Assembly: GCA_963839475.1 (NCBI GenBank)
Contig: CAWIVH010000011.1
Coordinates: forward strand, 1-53,066
Length of the DNA stretch: 53,066 bases
Origin: CAWIVH01 sp963839475
Lineage (GTDB): Bacteria > Acidobacteriota > UBA6911
Direction: 5' to 3'
How positions within the stretch are numbered: the stretch's first letter is position 1; every line of letters starts with the position of its first letter. The position numbers and the translations under genes were made by a program. Below, in pieces: positions 8,246-16,120 of this stretch. Under the pieces are notes generated by a model. The model searched no databases. It saw only the letters and a list, made by a program, of their open reading frames with translations, and had not been told where the DNA came from.

Positions 8246-8443
8246 TCAGCTCTTTCTGAAATCCCTCGCGCGAGGGCATGAACTCCAGTGCGGTTCCATC
8301 GTCCCGGGATTTAGCGGAATATGCTTTCCCTTCGGAGTGAGCCAAAACTCGATACGTGCATTGCATCCCCGGCACTTGGTCTTGGCTTCGAAGGTGTATC
8401 CCCGGGCAACCAGATCGGTGTCAGTTCTTGGGAATGACATCAT
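8246..8443 (-). CDS. small zinc-ribbon phage protein
   Basis: 65 residues with CRGC near residue 24 and a distal HWSSC, spaced as in a metal-binding knuckle. The central EFWLTPKGKHIPLNP is a pattern common to small early phage proteins of unknown role. It sits between the 159-residue gene and the HTH gene, almost without spacers. Confidence 0.6.
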   Translation of the reverse strand: MMSFPRTDTDLVARGYTFEAKTKCRGCNARIEFWLTPKGKHIPLNPGTMEPHWSSCPRARDFRKS

Positions 8444-8923
8444 TCACCTCTTGAATTCTTTCACATTGCTTTCTTCCCCGGCCGCCGGAGGGAGTGAGAG
8501 CCTGCCAGTGGACGTCAGCCGCTCATACAGCGTTTGACCTGGTCCCGTCTGCACGTATGGGAGAAAAACTTCGGATGCTTCCACCATGCCACAGTCGATC
8601 ATGGCGAGCTGCGCCTGAATCCATCGAAGGAGTTGCCGCCAGGCGACACGCTCCGACTGCTCTTTGTCTGCCTCCTCATGGCGATATCGATTCCTTGGGG
8701 CTCGTCCAGATTGAATATATTTGAAAACCGGATCAATCCTGGCCGGCAGGGAAAATGGAACCTGCTCCCCTTTTATTTCGAGCTTGAAGGACAGCCCCCT
8801 TATTTTCCGGTCCTTCGTATATTCGGTCAGAACCGCGCTTGCCCCAGCCGAAGCCAGGTACATGGATATTTCCTGTGCTGTCCGTTCTGGGGAAATCCGT
8901 GTTGTCTGCATATATAGGCTCAA
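8444..8923 (-). CDS. conserved phage protein (ERVAWRQ...MVEASEVFLPY type)
   Basis: About 159 residues with a probable TTG start at 8923, supported by AGGGAG 7 bases upstream; ATG at 8911 is the alternative. The middle (EQSERVAWRQLLRWIQAQLAMIDCGMVEASEVFLPYV) is a motif I associate with a conserved early protein of many prophages. Its role is unknown, but the gene usually lies near recombination or ssDNA-binding genes. The C-terminus is poorly conserved. Confidence 0.6.
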   Translation of the reverse strand: MSLYMQTTRISPERTAQEISMYLASAGASAVLTEYTKDRKIRGLSFKLEIKGEQVPFSLPARIDPVFKYIQSGRAPRNRYRHEEADKEQSERVAWRQLLRWIQAQLAMIDCGMVEASEVFLPYVQTGPGQTLYERLTSTGRLSLPPAAGEESNVKEFKR

Positions 8924-9043
8924 TTCACATCTCCCTTCGTTTCTTTATCCACTCGACGTAAAGGAACGCCCTGGTCGTCGGGAACAAGCAGAGACTTACC
9001 TGCGCCAGAAAGTAACGCCATAATTGCGACCATTGCAGACCCA

Positions 9044-9280
9044 TCACTCCTCTCCCCCTGCCGCCCCGCCTTCTGACTCAATCTCACCCGTGGCAATAAA
9101 TTTCAGAAGTTTGCGTTCTTCTTTATCAAGTTCATCTTCGTATCGCTCCTCTGACATACGTCCTTTGTCGTAGCTATACTTACAATTCCGAGCAAGAACT
9201 ATAACTGTCCTGACCTTGTGGACCGTGGAACGGGCTTTATTCAAAGCCGCTGCGTACAGATTCTCGTCTGGATCTCTCAT
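9044..9280 (-). CDS. hypothetical early phage protein
   Basis: 78 residues, mostly charged helix (MSEERYEDELDKEERKLLKF) with a Gly/Glu-rich tail. The ribosome binding site GGGGG stands a few bases before the ATG. Unrecognised. Confidence 0.5.
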   Translation of the reverse strand: MRDPDENLYAAALNKARSTVHKVRTVIVLARNCKYSYDKGRMSEERYEDELDKEERKLLKFIATGEIESEGGAAGGEE

Positions 9281-9643
9281 TTATCCCCCTTCTTTCTGCC
9301 GCCGTGGCCGGGCTTGAGTACCGGCTCTGAATTGGTCCTCATTACAGATGCTCATTGGAATGAGGATTAGATATTCAGCCTCCCAAGGCGTGTCCTTCCA
9401 CGCCGCTGGCAGGCATCATTCCTGGAGGGCCGCTGCTCGTCCGCCTGGCTAAACCGGTTGGCCTTTCCGGAACTGACAGGCACGACCGACCAAAAAGAGC
9501 AGAACGGCCCGCAAAACTGGCGGCCCCGCTGGAGCAACGCACTCCTGCGGCACAAGACAACGCGGGAATTCTATTGATCGTCACAGGACCGGAATTGTCA
9601 TTCCGAACCAAATCAATGAGTTGTCCGCCGCGCGGGGCCATGA
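9281..9643 (-). other. weakly coding stretch, possible 88-residue ORF
   Basis: Between two convincing genes lies an open frame at 9375-9641. Its start codon is close to the stop of the DUF7694 gene, as expected for a coupled gene. The composition (Ala/Gly/Ser/Arg without any motif) is that of non-coding GC-rich DNA, and a second overlapping frame looks equally plausible. It may be a degraded small gene. No RNA structure or repeat was seen. Confidence 0.25.
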
Positions 9644-9913
9644 TCAACCTTCTATTTCGTGCAAATGAAAACAGTTAGGATGAATGTTCACATACTCCGA
9701 CTTAGGCGGCAGAATCATGGCCATAGTCGCCTTGTCAGGAACAAATCTGTATCGCGCTTCCTTGATTTCATCCCAGGTCGGATAGCGGGCGGGGTGAGAA
9801 ATCGACATATGCCACCTGCCTGACTCAATCCCGGCAAATACCAGGCACTGTCCCATCTGCCAAGCTTTGCAGGTCGGCACTGGGCAGTGAATTTCACGAA
9901 TCGGTAACGGCAT
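9644..9913 (-). CDS. DUF7694-like phage protein
   Basis: About 89 residues from MPLPIREI. The start overlaps the upstream stop (TGATG), and AAAGGG lies just before it. The block HMSISHPARYPTWDEIKEARY...MAMILPPKSEYVNIHPNCFHLHE is characteristic of the DUF7694 family found in phage early regions. Function unknown. Two cysteines in IHCPVPTCKAW might bind metal. Confidence 0.65.
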   Translation of the reverse strand: MPLPIREIHCPVPTCKAWQMGQCLVFAGIESGRWHMSISHPARYPTWDEIKEARYRFVPDKATMAMILPPKSEYVNIHPNCFHLHEIEG

Positions 9914-10671
9914 CACCCTTTGCATATCACGCGATCGCCCGATTTGATCACCACGTATCCGCGCTCGTCGATGAAACGCCCGAGGTCGCGCTCGAGCGCC
10001 ACGTCGTCAATGCAGTAATTGACGAGCTTCGCCCACTCTCCGGATTGGAACCAGATTGGAGCCTGGGCGCCGCTGGCAATCTTCCCGACCCCTGGGCCCA
10101 GCGTCATGCGAACGACATCGTCGAGTTTGCAGCCTCCGGACCCGTGCGGACCGGGAGAGTCCGGATCGATTGCCATTCCCTTCCAGATCCTACGCAGCAG
10201 ATCATTGGATTTGCCTTCGAGCTCAGTCACCCGCCGAGTTCTGCGTGGTAAACCCCAAATTACCGGGAAATCAAAAGACCAGGTGTTGTAACCGGTGATT
10301 CTGTCGGCCTCGAGGAGACGCCGCTTGAGAGCCTCGACATCATTTGGGCCGAAGATTCTGAAGCGATCGGTCTTATACTCGTAGACAACAGCGACGGCCA
10401 CTCCCATCTTGTCAGTGTCGTCCCAGGTCAGACCGTCCTGTCCGACGCCTTTCTGTATTTCGACGTCCACCACAACTTCATCGATCATGCTTCTCTCCCC
10501 GTTAAATGCCAATTGCGCCCGAAGTCGCGCGCGATCCCTCGTGAGTCTTTCGTTCTCCTGCTCTACTTTCCGTACGTATTCGGAGACGTTCGGCAGCCTG
10601 AGCATCGCCTCGACGACGCTTTCCCTCATTTCCTGCAAAATAAATTCGGTGTTAGACCGGGAGTCCGTCAT
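9913..10671 (-). CDS. DEDD-family 3'-5' exonuclease-like protein with coiled-coil N-terminus
   Basis: 252 residues. Residues 1-60 form a charged coiled coil (VRKVEQENERLTRDRARLRAQL). The rest resembles a PolB-type proofreading exonuclease without a polymerase: motif I VVDVEIQKG, motif II GYNTWSFDFPVI and motif III YCIDDVALERDL, where Y-x3-D fits the DEDDy class. A role in replication or recombination end-processing is likely. A second protein could begin at the internal Met before IDEVVVDVE. It overlaps the upstream gene by 20 bases. Confidence 0.65.
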   Translation of the reverse strand: MTDSRSNTEFILQEMRESVVEAMLRLPNVSEYVRKVEQENERLTRDRARLRAQLAFNGERSMIDEVVVDVEIQKGVGQDGLTWDDTDKMGVAVAVVYEYKTDRFRIFGPNDVEALKRRLLEADRITGYNTWSFDFPVIWGLPRRTRRVTELEGKSNDLLRRIWKGMAIDPDSPGPHGSGGCKLDDVVRMTLGPGVGKIASGAQAPIWFQSGEWAKLVNYCIDDVALERDLGRFIDERGYVVIKSGDRVICKG

Positions 10672-11017
10672 CCTTTACTTCCTCGGCTGATCCTGACAAA
10701 GAAAACTGTAGTTGCGGATACTGGTTTCTAATCTGATCCAGCCTGGACTGAGCCCGCCCGAGCTGCTCCTGCAGCGTGGTCATTTCCCGCTGTCGCTCGG
10801 TCAGTTGATACAGGTTGTCGATCGACTGCAGCATTGCCTGTTTGTGATCTTCGACGATCTGCTCAGCCGAGGCCAAAAGATCCTTTACTACCTTGTGCGG
10901 ATCGTCGCCTTCCTCGATCGTCGCCCTCAGTTCGACGTGCGGCCGCAGGTTACTGTAGGACTCATGCGGGTGGTTAAAGGTCCGCCCCGCCGACACCTTG
11001 ACTTCAGTGATTTTCAT
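10652..11017 (-). CDS. conserved early phage protein
   Basis: 121 residues from MKITEVKVSAGRTFNHPHESYSN; this start overlaps the ParB-like stop by ATGA. The N-terminal half carries a conserved beta-rich segment (RPHVELRATIEEGDDPHKVVKDL), followed by a long coiled coil (VEDHKQAMLQSIDNLYQL...LDQIRNQ). I recognise the N-terminal block from other prophages, where the function is also unknown. Confidence 0.6.
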   Translation of the reverse strand: MKITEVKVSAGRTFNHPHESYSNLRPHVELRATIEEGDDPHKVVKDLLASAEQIVEDHKQAMLQSIDNLYQLTERQREMTTLQEQLGRAQSRLDQIRNQYPQLQFSLSGSAEEVKDDGLPV

Positions 11018-12852
11018 AGGGTTTTCTCCAATTGAGGTTCTTCCGCAATCATGATCTCTTCTTCGCAGCTCGTACAAACGTTGCGCTTCAGATTGTAAAA
11101 GTGTTGGCTCCAGATAGATCCTGTCGAGCGAAGGTCTTTTGTTGTGGCCTGGCATCGCTCGCACATCTTTCCACCCTTAGGTCGTTTGGCCTTATTGACC
11201 GATCTTTTTGAGTCGGGTTTAGACTGCTTTGTTTGGGTTTGGCCTGATTTAGTCGGCTTTGCTCCGGATTTGACGGCCTTCTTCGTCTTTTTCTCGGCGA
11301 TACCGGCATCCACCGAATTTTCAATCGCCGCTACGTTCACCCCGTAGCGCTCTGAGATTTCCGAAAGATGCTTTGGCTTACCGATGATCTCCCACGTTCC
11401 AATCAGCAATTCCCCAGCGACGGAGAATTCGATCAGCAACCGCATGAGGTCCTGAATTGGGAGCAGCGGGATCTGCTTCGATATCGCTGTGCTCCAGTCC
11501 GGGTTGCCATACTGATGCTTCGTTGCCTGCCACTCATGGCTCTGACAAATGAGTTTTTGCTTGTCCTGTGTCATCTCATTCAGGAAGCCATACGCGATGA
11601 GGTTCCAATCCTCCCTGGAGAGATCAAGGGGAAGTAGGGGCACTCGGCGGAGCACATCGGCGAGAGTCTGCCGCCGGATCTCCATTTCGCGTTTTCGCTT
11701 TGCGTCGGCGGCCTTTTGCCTGGCCAGCTCTGCCGGCGGGGTGGCATAGATGGACCTGCGGCCATGTGTCTTACACCCAGGATCCCGGCAGATGTCGATC
11801 ACTTGGCCCCGATCAACATGCCCGTGCACGACGATCGCCTTTTCCGCGTGTTCGCATCGATCTTTCTTTTTTTCGATTATCGAATACTTATCGCCGGGAA
11901 GTAATTTCTTCTCTTCTTTTGAGCGAAGGTTGTAGGAGTAGTCCCTGGTGACCTCAACGACCTTCGTCCCTCCGGATTCGAGCTCGTATTTCTTCAGACC
12001 GGCGTGACAGTTCAGCTTCAATTCGTAGCATTCCGGATCCGTGCAGGTGTCCTTTTTGGCCACGTCCGGGAAAAGCTGGGGAGCAAATCCTGTGCGCTTG
12101 GGGCAGGTAATGCAGGGCACCGCCACCCCCCAGGACGTGAGATCTTTCGCGGGCCCCAGCCATATCCTGTCTTCCGTTTTGCTGAACGGCGCCGTGTTCA
12201 GGTCCAGGTGTATAGTGTGCTGGATCCATCGGTTCAGCTCCCGTACGGGAACGGCCGGGGCCATCCCGTCGCCATCTCGCTCATAAGATTCAAACGAGGC
12301 CGAGAGCGCCCTTTCCTGGTCCTTCGGCTGCAGTCTGGCTATCAGGATCGCGTGACCGGCTGTGATTCGATCCTCCAGGAACGCATCCTGGGCCGGTCGG
12401 ATCAACTCCGCCAGCTTCAGGCGCTGGTAGATGTAGGATTCGCTTTTCGCCGTCTTCGCCGCGATCGCCGCCACGTCATAGCCCGGGCGGGTGAGCAGCG
12501 ATTGATAGCCGAGCGCTTCTTCCAGGGGATGGACGTCCTCCCTCATCAGGTTTTCAATCACCTGGAGCTCGAGCATTTCCCCATCCTCGAGTTCCTTGAT
12601 CCGGATAGGGAGATCCTCGAGGCCTGCGGCTTTGGCAGCCCGATATCTGCGGGCCCCCGCGACGATTTCAAACTTCGGCCGTTTATCCTCCGGCGTCCCG
12701 TTTTCAATCGGGCGAACCAGCAGCGGAACCAGGACTCCGTGTTTGCGTACGGAATCCGTCAACTCCTCCATGCCCTTTTCCGAGAAGCGCCGACGGGGAT
12801 TAGTTTCCGATTCCTGAATCAGGCTGAGGGGGACAATCTGAAATTCCTTCAT
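11014..12852 (-). CDS. ParB/Srx-fold domain protein with zinc-binding C-terminus
   Basis: About 612 residues. The start MKEFQIVPL at 12852 is chosen because AGGTGG precedes it. Residues 1-100 form a ParB N-terminal nuclease/CTPase-type fold (NPRRRF, GVLVPLLVRP, EIVAGARRYRAAKAAG). An HTH region follows (VAAIAAKTAKSESYIYQRLKLAELI, about 135-160). A middle cysteine cluster (CITCPKRTG, CTDPECYELKLNCH) and a C-terminal four-cysteine finger (CERC...CTSC) suggest zinc binding. No ParA gene is present, so plasmid-style partition is unlikely. Regulation, DNA nicking or replication are possible roles. Confidence 0.7.
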   Translation of the reverse strand: MKEFQIVPLSLIQESETNPRRRFSEKGMEELTDSVRKHGVLVPLLVRPIENGTPEDKRPKFEIVAGARRYRAAKAAGLEDLPIRIKELEDGEMLELQVIENLMREDVHPLEEALGYQSLLTRPGYDVAAIAAKTAKSESYIYQRLKLAELIRPAQDAFLEDRITAGHAILIARLQPKDQERALSASFESYERDGDGMAPAVPVRELNRWIQHTIHLDLNTAPFSKTEDRIWLGPAKDLTSWGVAVPCITCPKRTGFAPQLFPDVAKKDTCTDPECYELKLNCHAGLKKYELESGGTKVVEVTRDYSYNLRSKEEKKLLPGDKYSIIEKKKDRCEHAEKAIVVHGHVDRGQVIDICRDPGCKTHGRRSIYATPPAELARQKAADAKRKREMEIRRQTLADVLRRVPLLPLDLSREDWNLIAYGFLNEMTQDKQKLICQSHEWQATKHQYGNPDWSTAISKQIPLLPIQDLMRLLIEFSVAGELLIGTWEIIGKPKHLSEISERYGVNVAAIENSVDAGIAEKKTKKAVKSGAKPTKSGQTQTKQSKPDSKRSVNKAKRPKGGKMCERCQATTKDLRSTGSIWSQHFYNLKRNVCTSCEEEIMIAEEPQLEKTL

Positions 12853-12861
12853 TGGCGCCAC

Positions 12862-13335
12862 CTATGCGGATTGGTAGTTGTGCACAACCCTCATGTGCGA
12901 AGCCAATCTCTCGGGAGAGGTTGCCGCCGCATGACAGAGTATGCAGTTGAGATCCGAATCAACGGGATCCGGCGCCGCAGACGGACTCGGCAGCTTCCCC
13001 GCTTTGGCTTTGCCCCGCTTTTTCAAATATGCGGCCTTTATGCGCAATTTCTTGCACCCCCTGCAAGTCCCTTCATGCCCATCGGCACAGGTTTTGTTCT
13101 TGCCGTATTCAGCCAGGGGCAGATCTTTGTGGCATATGTTGCAGGGTTTGTGAGTGCGGGTTTTCGGGTCCTCAAAATTCACGCGCCTCACTTTTTTGAT
13201 CCTGCCTGCGACTCTCATCGCGGCAGCCGGCGGGCATATCGTTACTTCAACCGGAGCAGGATCCGATTGCAGCTCCTGCAATGATTGAATGGCCTTCGAT
13301 ACCGGGCACGCGCCGCACTTTTCTTCCCGTATCAC
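12862..13335 (-). CDS. multi-zinc-finger phage protein with a C2H2 finger
   Basis: 157 residues. The middle holds CNIC...C...CRGC, a treble-clef-like cluster. The C-terminus holds C-x2-C-x12-H-x4-H (CILC...HMRVVH), the exact spacing of a classical C2H2 finger, which is rare in bacteria. A basic linker (KKLRIKAAYLKKRGKAKAGK) joins them, so nucleic-acid binding is likely. The gene lies 9 bases before the ParB-like gene. The start codon is GTG, with no strong ribosome binding site. Confidence 0.6.
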   Translation of the reverse strand: MIREEKCGACPVSKAIQSLQELQSDPAPVEVTICPPAAAMRVAGRIKKVRRVNFEDPKTRTHKPCNICHKDLPLAEYGKNKTCADGHEGTCRGCKKLRIKAAYLKKRGKAKAGKLPSPSAAPDPVDSDLNCILCHAAATSPERLASHMRVVHNYQSA

Positions 13336-13480
13336 CTAAATGACGCTCTTAATATCCATGATTTCCTCTGAAAGATTGGATCGCCCGCGGCCCCCCGCAA
13401 CGCCTCTGCCTCACCTGGGAACCGGCATCCCGACAATGAAAGATATGTGCCGGCGCACAATGCCCCGCGGGCGAAGGCTT

Positions 13481-14215
13481 TTATGCGATGATGGGAATAG
13501 AAAGATCGTGATCCTCGAGATACTCCCGGATGTCTTCAATGCTGTCCAATTTCCACTTCCCGCCATCCGCCTCGAAGAGGGCACACTCGGGTTTACCTTT
13601 GCTGGGCCGGACGCGCAGAATGAATGGGCTGCGGGGTTGGGGAAGTTCCCGGAATGTCCGGAATGGATTGAGCTCCACGGGATTGGGGACTGCGACGTCC
13701 TTTACCATGACCAGGCCGGCGGACGCCTTTACTGTCTGAGTCACACCGTCATCTGAAAATTGGCTGATATTTTCGTCGGTAATCGTGCCGACAACCTTCA
13801 AGATTTCCGCGCGTGCCGGCGTATCCAGGAAAAGCGTTTGCAGGGCGACGATGAAGGATTCATGATCGTAATAAGTGCCGAAATTGAAACCCTTGCCAAT
13901 AAGTTCCTCGAAAGCGGCGACGATGTAACAATCCCTCTGTTCGCACTCACCGTAGATCGAGGAAACCAGCCTGACTTCCTTGTGGCTCACCACCTGGATC
14001 AGCACTGAAAGATATTCCCTGCAGAAATCTTTGGATTTGATGTAGTGGACGAATCCCGTCAGGGTGGAAACGCGCAGTGCTTCCGGCTGCGGTTTTTCAT
14101 CGCAAGGCAAACTGAAGACCGGCCGGGTTACAAATTCTTTGCCTTCGCCTGCGGTGAGGATCCTCGTGTTTACGGCTTCCTGAAGCTGCTCAATTGTCTT
14201 ATCGCTAATTGCCAT
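13481..14215 (-). CDS. conserved phage early protein, DUF2303-like
   Basis: 244 residues with GGAGG before the ATG. The sequence follows a pattern seen in many phage genomes: TGFVHYIKS...VQVVSHKEVRLVSSI, FGTYYDHESFIVALQTLF, SQFSDDGVTQTVKASAG and a C-terminal SPFILRVR...PECALFEADGGKWKL. I match this to DUF2303-type proteins with moderate confidence. It is normally encoded next to the 'replication terminator'-type gene, as here. Biochemical role unknown. Confidence 0.6.
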   Translation of the reverse strand: MAISDKTIEQLQEAVNTRILTAGEGKEFVTRPVFSLPCDEKPQPEALRVSTLTGFVHYIKSKDFCREYLSVLIQVVSHKEVRLVSSIYGECEQRDCYIVAAFEELIGKGFNFGTYYDHESFIVALQTLFLDTPARAEILKVVGTITDENISQFSDDGVTQTVKASAGLVMVKDVAVPNPVELNPFRTFRELPQPRSPFILRVRPSKGKPECALFEADGGKWKLDSIEDIREYLEDHDLSIPIIA

Positions 14216-14570
14216 TCCTTACCTCCCCGGTCTTGAAGTCGACTTCTGTGGGTTTTGCGACCTTGTCGAACAGTTGGCCCTGCTGCGGATTGTTTTCCAC
14301 CGCGAAGCAACGGCCGCCCTTTTTGCCGAAATAGAAGACGGATCCCAGCCCCTTGATTGCACCGGTCTTGCTGGTGATCGAGATCGATACGGCTCCCATG
14401 CGCCTGGCATCGTCGGGCTTGATCTTTACTTTCAGACAGACCTCGCGCGGGGCTTTGGCGTCCGTGTTGGGGTCCAGGATGTTCTCGACCACCATCTGAA
14501 GCTCGGAATCGAACAGTTCCGCGGCTCCCCCGCCGGCCAGGCTGAACAATGTCACCATTTCTTCGCTCAT
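14205..14570 (-). CDS. phage protein of the 'replication terminator protein' annotation family
   Basis: 121 residues. The opening VTLFSLAGGGAAELFDSELQMVVENILDPNTDAKAPREVCLKVKIKPD is typical of a small phage family often labelled replication terminator protein. The label has little experimental support for phages, so the role is uncertain. It overlaps the DUF2303-like gene by 11 bases and the RusA-like gene by ATGA. Confidence 0.65.
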   Translation of the reverse strand: MSEEMVTLFSLAGGGAAELFDSELQMVVENILDPNTDAKAPREVCLKVKIKPDDARRMGAVSISITSKTGAIKGLGSVFYFGKKGGRCFAVENNPQQGQLFDKVAKPTEVDFKTGEVRNGN

Positions 14571-15079
14571 GATTGCTGCCCTATCCGAGGCGTCAGTTGC
14601 CTCATGTGTTTTAATTTCTGGTGTTCGGAGAAGGTTGTGTAAATGTTGGTTCCGCAGTCCTCACAGAAACCAACCGCGGACCTTTCGCCCGATCTTTCCC
14701 GACCTGAAACGATGGTTTCTTCAGTCCAAATGCGAATCGTGGTCGTCTGCGGTTTGCCGCGCTCCTGGGTGACGTGCGGGATCAGATGTTCGGGATCGTC
14801 ATCGAACAGCAGCCCCCAGGTGACGATCGCATCGAAGATGGGTTTGCAGCTCGCGACCAGGTTGTCATCATCCATCAGACGCGTCCTCACCTGGTGGATC
14901 GAGACGTGCTTCTTTGAGATGGCGTCAGGGTATGAGGGGCTTTGAATGTGACTGCGAATCTCGAGTTTCCACAGGCGATTGTATTTCGTCCGCTCGCTGT
15001 GATGCATTCTCAGGAGTCCCTTCGGACCATTTGGACCGACCGGAACCCGGTGAATGTGCATGACGTGATCGTATGTCAC
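14567..15079 (-). CDS. RusA-like Holliday junction resolvase with C-terminal zinc finger
   Basis: 170 residues with a GTG start at 15079 after GAGGG. The core VRTRLMDDDNLVASCKPIFDAIVTWGLLFDDDPEHL has the RusA signature: acidic residues around DNL, a lysine, FDA, then the DDD cluster that coordinates magnesium. RusA dimers cut four-way junctions made during phage recombination. An added C-terminal segment, C-x2-C-x10-H-x4-H (CEDC...HQKLKH), looks like a zinc finger and is not part of classical RusA of about 120 residues. A structured leader lies upstream. Confidence 0.75.
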   Translation of the reverse strand: MTYDHVMHIHRVPVGPNGPKGLLRMHHSERTKYNRLWKLEIRSHIQSPSYPDAISKKHVSIHQVRTRLMDDDNLVASCKPIFDAIVTWGLLFDDDPEHLIPHVTQERGKPQTTTIRIWTEETIVSGRERSGERSAVGFCEDCGTNIYTTFSEHQKLKHMRQLTPRIGQQS

Positions 15080-15096
15080 ACTTCCCTCTTTTATGG

Positions 15097-15186
15097 CGTG
15101 GCCCCGGTTTGGCGAAGGGTAGTTATTGGGATGGATGGCTCAATCTCCCAACGCCGGCGATGACCACCATGGCTCCCGGGGCCACG
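15097..15186 (-). ncRNA. candidate structured RNA/leader before the RusA-like gene
   Basis: A perfect 11-bp inverted repeat (15097-15107 with 15176-15186, CGTGGCCCCGG type) encloses nested pairings GGCG/CGCC and TTGGGA/TCCCAA. The 90-base element fills a non-coding gap and ends 18 bases before the RusA-like start. It could be a cis-regulatory leader or a small RNA. The strand is inferred from the operon. Confidence 0.4.
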
Positions 15187-15193
15187 GTTAAAA

Positions 15194-15322
15194 TTAATTA
15201 GTGATCAGCCACACCAGGCCCAGGGCGGACAGGGATGAGACCAGCCCGGTGCAAAACCCCGGCCAGAAACCGCGCATTCGAATCCTGTTGTTGATTCTCT
15301 GCTTTGCGTAATCATTGACCAT
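15194..15322 (-). CDS. 42-residue single-pass membrane microprotein
   Basis: It starts MVNDYAKQRINNRIRMRGFW and continues into one hydrophobic helix (GFCTGLVSSLSALGLVWLI). GGGGA stands 5 bases before the ATG. Longer in-frame extensions upstream look non-coding. Possibly a phage membrane protein for host interference; unknown. Confidence 0.4.
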   Translation of the reverse strand: MVNDYAKQRINNRIRMRGFWPGFCTGLVSSLSALGLVWLITN

Positions 15323-15485
15323 GTCATTCCCCGATCTGATTGAGTTCACTGCGCAGCCCTGCGAAGCAAATTCTGGAAATCTGCATTTCCCGGCAGGCCA
15401 GTTTTTCGAACAGCTCCCCGCAGAGCTGCGCAAGCCTTGATGTCGTGAGGGTCTTCCGACGACTGCCAAAGTTCTGTCCATGGAG

Positions 15486-15710
15486 TTAAGCGGCATCTTT
15501 GGTTTCAGTTTTTTCGGTGTAGAGGGCTTCGTTAATGAGCCGATGCATCTCGGTATAATTTTCCCGTGCTTCCGCTTCAGCGATCCGCCGGGCAAAACCA
15601 TAAGCACGGGCAGCACCGAGGGACGGGTTTCCATCGAGAATCGCCCGTCGAAAATCCTCGATTGCCCGAAACCTTTCGCAGTTACATTCGAAACCACCGT
15701 ATGCCCTCAT
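15486..15710 (-). CDS. small helical phage protein
   Basis: 74 residues from MRAYGGFECNCERF. Two adjacent cysteines near the N-terminus are followed by helices (RAIEDFRRAILDG, ARAYGFARRIAEAEARENYTEMHRLINEAL). The ATG overlaps the stop of the upstream membrane gene (ATGA), which fixes the start. Function unknown. The 163 bases downstream (15323-15485) show no convincing gene. Confidence 0.5.
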   Translation of the reverse strand: MRAYGGFECNCERFRAIEDFRRAILDGNPSLGAARAYGFARRIAEAEARENYTEMHRLINEALYTEKTETKDAA

Positions 15711-15844
15711 TTTCTTACCTCCACGCATCCCGCCACCAGCAAAGCGGTGATAAGCATCCCGAGCAGCGCGCATGCCAGGTAAACCAGACAGCAGCGGATG
15801 CTCTTCTGTACTTCTCTGAGTTGTTCGACCGGCGACGGCATCAT
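15707..15844 (-). CDS. small membrane protein
   Basis: 45 residues from MMPSPVEQLREVQKSI, then one long hydrophobic helix (CCLVYLACALLGMLITALLVAGC). ATGA coupling with the following gene supports it as real. Unknown function. Confidence 0.45.
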   Translation of the reverse strand: MMPSPVEQLREVQKSIRCCLVYLACALLGMLITALLVAGCVEVRK

Positions 15845-15866
15845 TGAATTCCTCGCTTTTTGTGAT

Positions 15867-16028
15867 TCATGCCGCGGCCTCTTCCCTGTCAATAATCCGC
15901 GCCAGGCTCAATACCGATCTGCTCCCGCAGACTGAGCAGTTTTGCTCGCTCGCCGTGATCTGTTCGCAGTCCAGGCACAGGATCGCCCTGGAAAGCGGAA
16001 CGCTGTCAATGCGTTCTTCGGGATCCAT
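15867..16028 (-). CDS. zinc-ribbon phage protein
   Basis: 53 residues from MDPEERIDSVPLSRA; GGAG lies 6 bases before this ATG. CLDC...CSVCG forms a typical zinc ribbon, and the C-terminus SRSVLSLARIIDRE is helical. Small proteins of this shape are common in prophages of soil bacteria. No role known. Confidence 0.55.
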   Translation of the reverse strand: MDPEERIDSVPLSRAILCLDCEQITASEQNCSVCGSRSVLSLARIIDREEAAA

Positions 16029-16030
16029 GG

Positions 16031-16120
16031 TTATCTCCATCCCCAGATAAGAGACGCAACAATGCCCAGAGCGCAAACGAAGTAAAGAATCCGACTAATC
16101 GCTACGCCATCGACTTTCAT
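16031..16120 (-). CDS. 29-residue membrane microprotein
   Basis: MKVDGVAISRILYF followed by a hydrophobic segment (VCALGIVASLIWGW). The ATG overlaps the upstream stop (ATGA at 16117-16120), and GGAGG lies close upstream, so it is probably translated. Very short and without known relatives. Confidence 0.35.
   Translation of the reverse strand: MKVDGVAISRILYFVCALGIVASLIWGWR

Noticed and set aside
11014..12852. Plasmid-type partition system
   Set aside because: No ParA, no parS-like inverted repeats were recognised, and the element is integrated next to an integrase.
12004..13284. 426-residue plus-strand open frame
   Set aside because: It lies fully opposite the ParB-like and zinc-finger genes, has no recognisable domain, and arises from the GC-rich antisense frame.
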